NCBI GenBank assembly: GCA_013138975.1
Contig: WTBR01000020.1
Coordinates: forward strand, 124,001-188,000
Length of the DNA stretch: 64,000 nt
DNA from: Bacteroidales bacterium
GTDB taxonomy: Bacteria; Bacteroidota; Bacteroidia; Bacteroidales; UBA12077
Direction: 5' to 3'
The notes beneath the pieces were generated by a model. That model was not told where the DNA came from. It did no database searches and saw nothing but the letters and a program-made list of their open reading frames with translations. This document shows, in pieces, positions 58,488-64,000 of the stretch. A program made the position numbers and the translations under genes. The first letter of the stretch is position 1, and each line of letters starts with the position of its first letter.

Positions 58488-59264
58488 TTATAAAACTCTT
58501 TTAATAAGTCGTAATTTGTGCGAGTAATTTTTATTTTCAATATTATAAATTCCTTGCTGATCTAGTTTATCTATTCGAACTTTTCCAGAAGCATGAATTA
58601 TTTCATGTTGATTTAAAACAATTCCAACATGGACAATATTTCCTTCTTCGTTATCGAAAAAAGCTAAATCTCCTGCTTTTATTTCTGAAATAAAATTTAT
58701 GGTTTCCCCAAAATCTATTTGCTGATTTGCATCGCGTGAAAGTTTTATCCCTAAAACTTTATAAACCACTTGCACAAAACCAGAGCAATCAATTCCAAAT
58801 GGATTTTTTCCTCCCCACAAATATGGGCTATTCAGAAATTGCTTTGATAAACTTACAATATTCAACTTATCCTCAAAAATATTCTCAGATATTTGATATT
58901 GATTTTCATTAATAACAAACGATTTTGAATTGCTTTTAAAATTAGGAAGAGTTGCACCCACAGGTAATATTATTTGCTCATTTTTATGGTTTAAAACAAC
59001 ATTTAATAGATTTTGTGTTACAATATTAGAACCAGAGTTTATTTGATCAAATACATCTTTTGATATTTTGCTTATACTTTTACTTTCAATCCATCCTTCG
59101 TAGTTATCAAAAGCTAAATTAATATTACTCCACCCACCTTGTGCTTCAGTAACTTGAAATACTTCTCCAAATAATATCTGTGTTGTCATTTCACTTTTAT
59201 CATTAGGTTCTTTCCTAACGGGGATGACACTTAACTCGCTAATTCCGTATTTTATCATTTGCAA
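58488..59264 (-). CDS. NlpC/P60 (C40) family peptidase
   Basis: A 258-residue cell-wall peptidase. SH3-like N-terminal part (about 1-125: ELSVIPVRKEPNDKSEMTTQ, GEVFQVTEAQGGWSNIN) and C-terminal NlpC/P60 domain with Cys in GIDCSGFVQVVYKVLG, His in GNIVHVGIVL and polar residue in IIHASGKVRI, giving a Cys-His-His triad. It cleaves peptidoglycan stem peptides (usually gamma-D-Glu-mDAP). No signal peptide is seen, suggesting a cytoplasmic role in recycling of cell-wall peptides. Met3 (59258) is also a possible start. Confidence 0.92.
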   Translation of the reverse strand: MQMIKYGISELSVIPVRKEPNDKSEMTTQILFGEVFQVTEAQGGWSNINLAFDNYEGWIESKSISKISKDVFDQINSGSNIVTQNLLNVVLNHKNEQIILPVGATLPNFKSNSKSFVINENQYQISENIFEDKLNIVSLSKQFLNSPYLWGGKNPFGIDCSGFVQVVYKVLGIKLSRDANQQIDFGETINFISEIKAGDLAFFDNEEGNIVHVGIVLNQHEIIHASGKVRIDKLDQQGIYNIENKNYSHKLRLIKRVL

Positions 59265-59412
59265 TATTTTTAATATGCTAAAAATACAAATTACAAAATT
59301 AACTTAGGAATGAATAATCAATTTTGTGCTTATTCAACAAAATTAAGATTCGCTTGTTAAATTGTACGCAAGGTATAATCATTATTCAATAATTAATATT
59401 GATTAAAATTTA

Positions 59413-59420
59413 TACATTTG
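59413..59420 (+). promoter_or_regulatory. -7 box of the PgpH-like gene
   Basis: TACATTTG, exact TAnnTTTG match, 22 bp before the ATG at 59443. Confidence 0.5.
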
Positions 59421-59442
59421 TGTAAAACATTAAAATAACACT

Positions 59443-61578
59443 ATGTCATTCATTAATTATCTTAAAAGAAACTATAAATATATTTTTAGAGCTTTTCTTT
59501 TTATCTTAACAATAGCAATTATTGTATATGTATTTCCAAGAGAAGGTCAGTTCAAATATGAATTTCAAAAAGGTAGACCCTGGATGCATGAGAACCTATT
59601 CGCTCCTTTTGATTTGCCTATTTATAAAAGCGAAAGTCAATTACAAGACGAAAGAGATAGTACACTAAAATTTTTCAATCCTTATTTTGAATATGACAGC
59701 ACCATTTTAACCACAAATACGAATAAATTTCTTTTGCAATACGCAGAGAAACAACAAGAATTTATTACTGAAAAATCTAATACTGATAAAAGTTTCAGTA
59801 ATTACCGAAAACAGACTTTTTTAAAAAACTCCGACAATTTTAAAGAAAATGCTATTCAAATTATAAGCGATATTTATTTAAAAGGGATTGTTGAAACCAA
59901 TGAAGTATTTGAAAATCTTACAAATGATGATGAAATTATTTTATTAAAATCTAAAATTGCTGAGACCCATATAACAAGTAACATATTTACCCAAAAAAAT
60001 GCATACGAGCAAGTTACAAACTCCGTAAATCTATATATTGAAGAAAATAAAACAAGGCTTAGATATCCCGATTTTTATAGAAATATTAATCTTTATGAAC
60101 TTGTTGTTCCTAATGTTTTCTATGATCAAAACACTTCAGATAAAGTAAAAAACGAATTATTAAATAATGTCTCGCTAACCAAAGGAATGATTCAGGCTGG
60201 TGAAAAAATAATTTCACAAGGAGAAATAATAGATACGAGATTACATAGAATACTGGAATCACTCAAATACGAATCAGAAACCAGAATTGGAGATGGTTAT
60301 TCATCCGAATTAATTTTAATTGGACAAACCATCTTTGTTTTTGCTTGCATTCTTATGCTGTTCTTGTTTCTATTAAATTTCAGGAGCGATATATTAAAAC
60401 ATAGCCTAAAAACCTCATTTATATTAATGCTGGTTTTACTGATTGTAATTATCTCAAGATTTTCAATAAAATTTCTTTATGTAATTCCATTTGCGCTTGT
60501 CCCAATAATTATTAAAACTTTTTACGATGCTCGCTTAGCATTATTTATACATATTATAACTGTATTGCTTGTAGGTTTTATTGCTCCAAATGGATTTGAA
60601 TTTATTTTTCTAAGTTTTATTGCAGGAATTGTCGCCATCTTTAGCTTAACCAACTTATACCGAAGAGGCAAACTATTTCAATCGGCTGGATTAGTAATAT
60701 TAACTTATAGTTTTGTTTATTTTGGTTTAGCAATAACGCAAGAAGGCAGTCTATCAGGGATTGAGTATAATAACTTCAAATATTTTGCATTAAATGGAAG
60801 TCTTGTATTATTAGCATATCCTTTGATTTATGTATTTGAAAAGATATTCAAGTTTCTTTCCGATTTAACCTTAATGGAATTGTCAGATACAAACCAAAAA
60901 CTACTTCGCGCTCTTGCAGAAAAAGCACCTGGAACATTTCAACACTCAATGCAAGTTGCAAATTTAGCCGAGGAAGCAATTCATAAAATTGGAGGAAATC
61001 CACTTTTAGTTAGAACCGGGGCTTTATATCATGATATTGGAAAAACATTAAATCCAATTTATTTTATCGAAAATCAACGCACAGGTTTTAATCCTCATGA
61101 TACGCATGAATTCGACGAAAGTGCAAACATAATTATAAGGCATGTTAAGGATGGAGTTGAATTAGCTAAGAAAAATAATCTTCCGGAACCAATCATTGAA
61201 TTTATACGGACACATCACGGTACTACTAAAGTTCAGTACTTTTACAGATCTTATATTAAGAAATTTCCAGATAAAGATATTGATGTAAATATGTTTACTT
61301 ATCCCGGGCCAAAACCGTATTCTAAGGAAATGGCAGTTTTAATGATGGCTGATTCTGTTGAAGCTGCATCTCGAAGTTTATCGGATATTAATCACGAAAA
61401 GATTAGTAATTTAGTTGATTCAATAATTAATGATCAAATGAACGAAGGACAATTTGACCATGTTGATATTAATTTTAAAGATTTAACCGAAATAAAAACA
61501 ATATTTAAAGATAAACTAATGAATGTTTATCATGCAAGAATAAAATACCCCGAAAAGAAAAAAGAAGATGTCAAATAA
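59443..61578 (+). CDS. PgpH-like 7TM-HD phosphodiesterase (cyclic-di-AMP hydrolase family)
   Basis: A 711-residue membrane enzyme: N-terminal helix (about 13-30), extracytoplasmic 7TMR-HDED domain (about 35-290), seven membrane helices (about 293-490) and a C-terminal HD domain with HSMQVANLAEEAIHKIGG and ALYHDIGKTLNP (H...HD), RTHHGTTKVQYF and MMADSVEAASR. Related PgpH hydrolyses cyclic di-AMP. HD residues are all present. Monocistronic, followed by a strong terminator. Confidence 0.94.
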   Translation: MSFINYLKRNYKYIFRAFLFILTIAIIVYVFPREGQFKYEFQKGRPWMHENLFAPFDLPIYKSESQLQDERDSTLKFFNPYFEYDSTILTTNTNKFLLQYAEKQQEFITEKSNTDKSFSNYRKQTFLKNSDNFKENAIQIISDIYLKGIVETNEVFENLTNDDEIILLKSKIAETHITSNIFTQKNAYEQVTNSVNLYIEENKTRLRYPDFYRNINLYELVVPNVFYDQNTSDKVKNELLNNVSLTKGMIQAGEKIISQGEIIDTRLHRILESLKYESETRIGDGYSSELILIGQTIFVFACILMLFLFLLNFRSDILKHSLKTSFILMLVLLIVIISRFSIKFLYVIPFALVPIIIKTFYDARLALFIHIITVLLVGFIAPNGFEFIFLSFIAGIVAIFSLTNLYRRGKLFQSAGLVILTYSFVYFGLAITQEGSLSGIEYNNFKYFALNGSLVLLAYPLIYVFEKIFKFLSDLTLMELSDTNQKLLRALAEKAPGTFQHSMQVANLAEEAIHKIGGNPLLVRTGALYHDIGKTLNPIYFIENQRTGFNPHDTHEFDESANIIIRHVKDGVELAKKNNLPEPIIEFIRTHHGTTKVQYFYRSYIKKFPDKDIDVNMFTYPGPKPYSKEMAVLMMADSVEAASRSLSDINHEKISNLVDSIINDQMNEGQFDHVDINFKDLTEIKTIFKDKLMNVYHARIKYPEKKKEDVK

Positions 61579-61609
61579 AAAAAAGCAGCCATAATTTGGC
61601 TGCTTTTTT
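61579..61609. terminator. Rho-independent terminator between convergent genes
   Basis: AAAAAGCAGCC/ATAATTT/GGCTGCTTTTTT: an 11-bp stem with a T tract. It serves the PgpH-like gene and, in the reverse direction, lolA. Confidence 0.92.
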
Positions 61610-61626
61610 ATGTTGTAAATTCTCAA

Positions 61627-62280
61627 TTACCATCTCAAATCAACCACTTCAACCCCTTTATATTCTTTCTCGTCGAAAGTAAAATAAGAATCCTGTAATT
61701 CGAGATTAGTTTTATAATTAGAAATTTTTATTGAATAATTTGATCCATCCTTTCCAAAAATTGTAGCCGAGGAAAGAAAATATTCATTTGTATTTATTTG
61801 CAACCTAATTCTGGAATACTCCTCATCTAAATTATTAGGATATAAATCGACTAAAGCATAATTTACATTACCTTCAAGCATCGTTTTAATTAATTGATAC
61901 TTAAAATCGTTCTCATAAACTGTAAATAATTGCTTTGGATTGTTCAAGAGATCATCATCATTTAAATCTGGTTCAGAAATATTAACTTCGTTTACTTCAG
62001 GTATGTAATTCCACATTGTTTTGCCATCAAAAAATGCCTCGCTATCCATAAATATTAATCTATACATTTCACCTTTCATGGTAATTGTACCTTTGGATGT
62101 ATTTTGAGTATTGTCTTTGGTGCTTTTTAAAGTCACCTCAAAATCTGATTTAATTACTTTATGAGATTTTGTTTTTTCTGAAAGCTTATCAAGAATTTTC
62201 TTAGCATCAGGATCCTCTTGGGCAAAAATTAAATTGCTACCCCAAAATAATATTGTTGTTAATAATAAAATCTTATTCAT
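61627..62280 (-). CDS. lolA: LolA-like outer-membrane lipoprotein carrier
   Basis: A 217-residue periplasmic protein with signal peptide MNKILLLTTILFWGSNLIFAQ. The half-barrel pattern KSDFEVTLKSTKDNTQNTSKG, GTITMKGEMYRLIFMDSEAF, FDGKTMWNYIPEVNEVNISEP and the final strand SYFTFDEKEYKGVEVVDLR is that of Bacteroidota LolA. It carries lipoproteins from the inner to the outer membrane. It follows ftsK by 21 bp, a usual neighbour pair in the phylum. Confidence 0.9.
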   Translation of the reverse strand: MNKILLLTTILFWGSNLIFAQEDPDAKKILDKLSEKTKSHKVIKSDFEVTLKSTKDNTQNTSKGTITMKGEMYRLIFMDSEAFFDGKTMWNYIPEVNEVNISEPDLNDDDLLNNPKQLFTVYENDFKYQLIKTMLEGNVNYALVDLYPNNLDEEYSRIRLQINTNEYFLSSATIFGKDGSNYSIKISNYKTNLELQDSYFTFDEKEYKGVEVVDLRW

Positions 62281-62301
62281 ATGTTTGAATTTACTCTTTA
62301 A

Positions 62302-64000
62302 TTATACGTTTTCAAGAAAATCTTTCAAATACTGTTCCAAAGAATATTCATCTTGAAATAAAACCTGTCTGGCTTTACTTCCTTCGAATGGACCAACAAT
62401 ATTTGCTGCTTCTAATTGATCAATAATTCTTCCCGCACGATTATATCCAATAGAAAACTTTCTCTGGATTAATGAAGTTGAACCTTGTTGATGTCGTACG
62501 ATTAATCGAGCAGCATCTTCAAACATTACATCACGTTTTGAGAAATCTACTTCTCCAATGTCATCGGTTCCCTCCGGAGCATATTCTGGAAGCAAATAAG
62601 CTGTTGGATAACTTTGCTGATTACTAATAAAATCTGTTATCTGATCTAATTCAGGAGTATCAATAAAAGCACATTGAAGTCGGACTAAATCACCACCCGT
62701 CGAAACAAGCATATCTCCTCGTCCAATTAATTGATTTGCTCCCGGGCTATCCAATATCGTTCTTGAATCGATCATTGATGAAACCCTAAACGCTATACGT
62801 GCCGGGAAATTAGCTTTTATTGTACCTGTAATTATATTCGTAGAAGGACGCTGAGTTGCAATAATTAAATGAATTCCAATTGCTCTGGCCAACTGCGCTA
62901 ATCGTGTAATTGGACCTTCAATTTCTTTACCAGCAGTCATAATTAAATCCGCAAACTCATCAACAACAACTACTATATACGGCAAATAATCATGCCCTTT
63001 TTCAGGATTTAAAACTCTTGCAATAAACTTTGCATTATATTCTTTAATATTTCTAACCTGTGCTAATTTTAACAAATCATATCGATGATCCATCTCAATA
63101 CATAATGAATGTAATGTATTTACAACCTTCTGTGTATCAGTAATAATTGACTCCTCCGAATCAGGTAACATGGCCAGAAAATGCTTTTCTATTTTTGTAT
63201 AAAGAGTTAATTCAACCTTTTTAGGATCAATCATTACAAATTTCAACTGAGAAGGATGCTTTTTGTAAAGTAATGAAGCAATTATTGCATTTAAACCAAC
63301 CGATTTACCTTGTCCTGTTGCACCCGCTACTAATAGGTGAGGCATTTTTGCCAAATCAATTACGAAAGTTTCATTCGAAATTGTTTTACCCAAGCCAATT
63401 GCTAATTCATATTTAGAATCACTAAAAACTTTTGATTCAAGAATTGAACGCATGGATACAATCTCAGGATTTTGATTTGGAACCTCAATACCAATAGTTC
63501 CTCTACCCGGTATTGGAGCAATTATACGTATTCCCAATGCAGACAAACTCAATGCTATATCATCTTCAAGGTTTTTAATTTTTGATATCCGAACACCCGG
63601 AGCAGGAATAATTTCATAAAGTGTTACCGTTGGCCCAACTGTAGCTTTAATCTTATCAATTTGTATTTTGTAATTAGCAAGAGTATCAACAATTCTATTT
63701 TTATTTGCTATAATTTCATCCTTATTAATCTCACCATTAGTATCTTTTCCATGATCTTCAAGTAAATTTAATGGCGGTAATCTATAATTCGAAAGCTCAA
63801 GTGTTGGATCATAATCTTCAAGTTGCAAACTTTTCATGCGACCATTAAGTTTCTCATCCTTGTGCTTTTCTTCAATTGTAATATCTATATTTTCATCCTT
63901 CTCTTCATCCTTTTCCTCTTCCAGTTCATCTCGACTTTGAGAAATAATTTCATCCGTAACCGTTTCTTCAATATTCTTAGCTACAAAAATCAAATCATCA
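62302..64000 (-). CDS. ftsK: DNA translocase FtsK/SpoIIIE (5' end outside window)
   Basis: The reading frame is open to the window edge; the visible 566 codons hold the end of the acidic linker, the alpha/beta motor and the gamma domain. Walker A GATGQGKS, Walker B VVVVDEFADLIM, RPSTNIITGTIKANFPARIAF and LIGRGDMLV mark the motor; FEDAARLIVRHQQGSTSLIQ and FSIGYNRAGRIIDQLEAANI the DNA-reading gamma domain. N-terminal membrane helices are not in the window. It pumps DNA across the septum at division and activates XerCD dif recombination. Confidence 0.95.
   Translation of the reverse strand, partial: DDLIFVAKNIEETVTDEIISQSRDELEEEKDEEKDENIDITIEEKHKDEKLNGRMKSLQLEDYDPTLELSNYRLPPLNLLEDHGKDTNGEINKDEIIANKNRIVDTLANYKIQIDKIKATVGPTVTLYEIIPAPGVRISKIKNLEDDIALSLSALGIRIIAPIPGRGTIGIEVPNQNPEIVSMRSILESKVFSDSKYELAIGLGKTISNETFVIDLAKMPHLLVAGATGQGKSVGLNAIIASLLYKKHPSQLKFVMIDPKKVELTLYTKIEKHFLAMLPDSEESIITDTQKVVNTLHSLCIEMDHRYDLLKLAQVRNIKEYNAKFIARVLNPEKGHDYLPYIVVVVDEFADLIMTAGKEIEGPITRLAQLARAIGIHLIIATQRPSTNIITGTIKANFPARIAFRVSSMIDSRTILDSPGANQLIGRGDMLVSTGGDLVRLQCAFIDTPELDQITDFISNQQSYPTAYLLPEYAPEGTDDIGEVDFSKRDVMFEDAARLIVRHQQGSTSLIQRKFSIGYNRAGRIIDQLEAANIVGPFEGSKARQVLFQDEYSLEQYLKDFLENV

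Overview
The window is AT-rich DNA from the chromosome of a member of the Bacteroidota, most likely a Bacteroidales/Marinilabiliales-type marine or sediment bacterium (lineage is inferred). The reasons are exact matches to the Bacteroidetes -7 promoter box TAnnTTTG before several genes, mostly weak or absent Shine-Dalgarno sequences, family content typical of the phylum (DUF4846, DUF3656-type U32 protein, LysM plus ligand-binding protein, PgpH-type 7TM-HD protein, tricorn-like S41 peptidase), and many short palindromic intergenic repeats. I saw no rRNA, tRNA, CRISPR array, prophage or transposase gene.

Region 1 (1-5.8 kb, minus strand) is a chemotaxis/signalling operon: response regulator, a 600-residue coiled-coil protein with a CheZ-like DxxxQ motif, a STAS protein, CheY, CheA, CheW, and the start of a probable chemoreceptor that leaves the window. 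Divergently follow a Crp/Fnr regulator, a lone receiver protein and an M1 aminopeptidase lipoprotein. Region 2 (9.7-30.6 kb) is mostly housekeeping: LysM protein, rubrerythrin-like protein, a three-gene NADH-linked flavin/iron-sulfur complex (NuoE-like, NuoF-like and a large GltD/NuoG-like fusion that lacks a molybdenum-site Cys/Sec), a SNF2 helicase, a hybrid binding-protein histidine kinase, a radical SAM protein and a tricorn-like protease.

Region 3 (30.6-41.5 kb) is the accessory part. Most genes lie on the minus strand and many are small or unknown. It holds a SIR2-TPR protein, an orphan HicB with a broken hicA, a nucleotidyltransferase-HEPN fusion, a HEPN-like RX4H protein, a run of three tiny genes, and a PD-(D/E)XK-type nuclease. 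Two layers of repeats cover it. The first is about six copies of a ~160-bp palindromic MITE-like element with CAAGCGTCTCGCTTG-type ends. The second is a set of ~130-bp imperfect hairpins that begin 4-8 bp after stop codons, have AAC/GTT outer boxes, and keep their pairing while the stem sequence changes. This is the architecture expected of integron attC sites without an integrase (a CALIN-like array), and I consider it the most interesting feature of the window.

Region 4 (41.5-64 kb) returns to core functions: U32 family protein, ABC-F ATPase, DUF4846 lipoprotein, TetR regulator with an MBL-fold hydrolase, pterin dehydratase, a response regulator whose kinase partner is reduced to a fragment, adenosine kinase, a membrane protein/winged-helix pair behind a perfect dyad, PurC, PhoH, SAM hydrolase family protein, MazG, Nudix, NlpC/P60, PgpH-type phosphodiesterase, LolA and FtsK (5' end outside the window). 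Three rho-independent terminators are clear here. Functional calls rest on motif recognition by eye; no database search was run.
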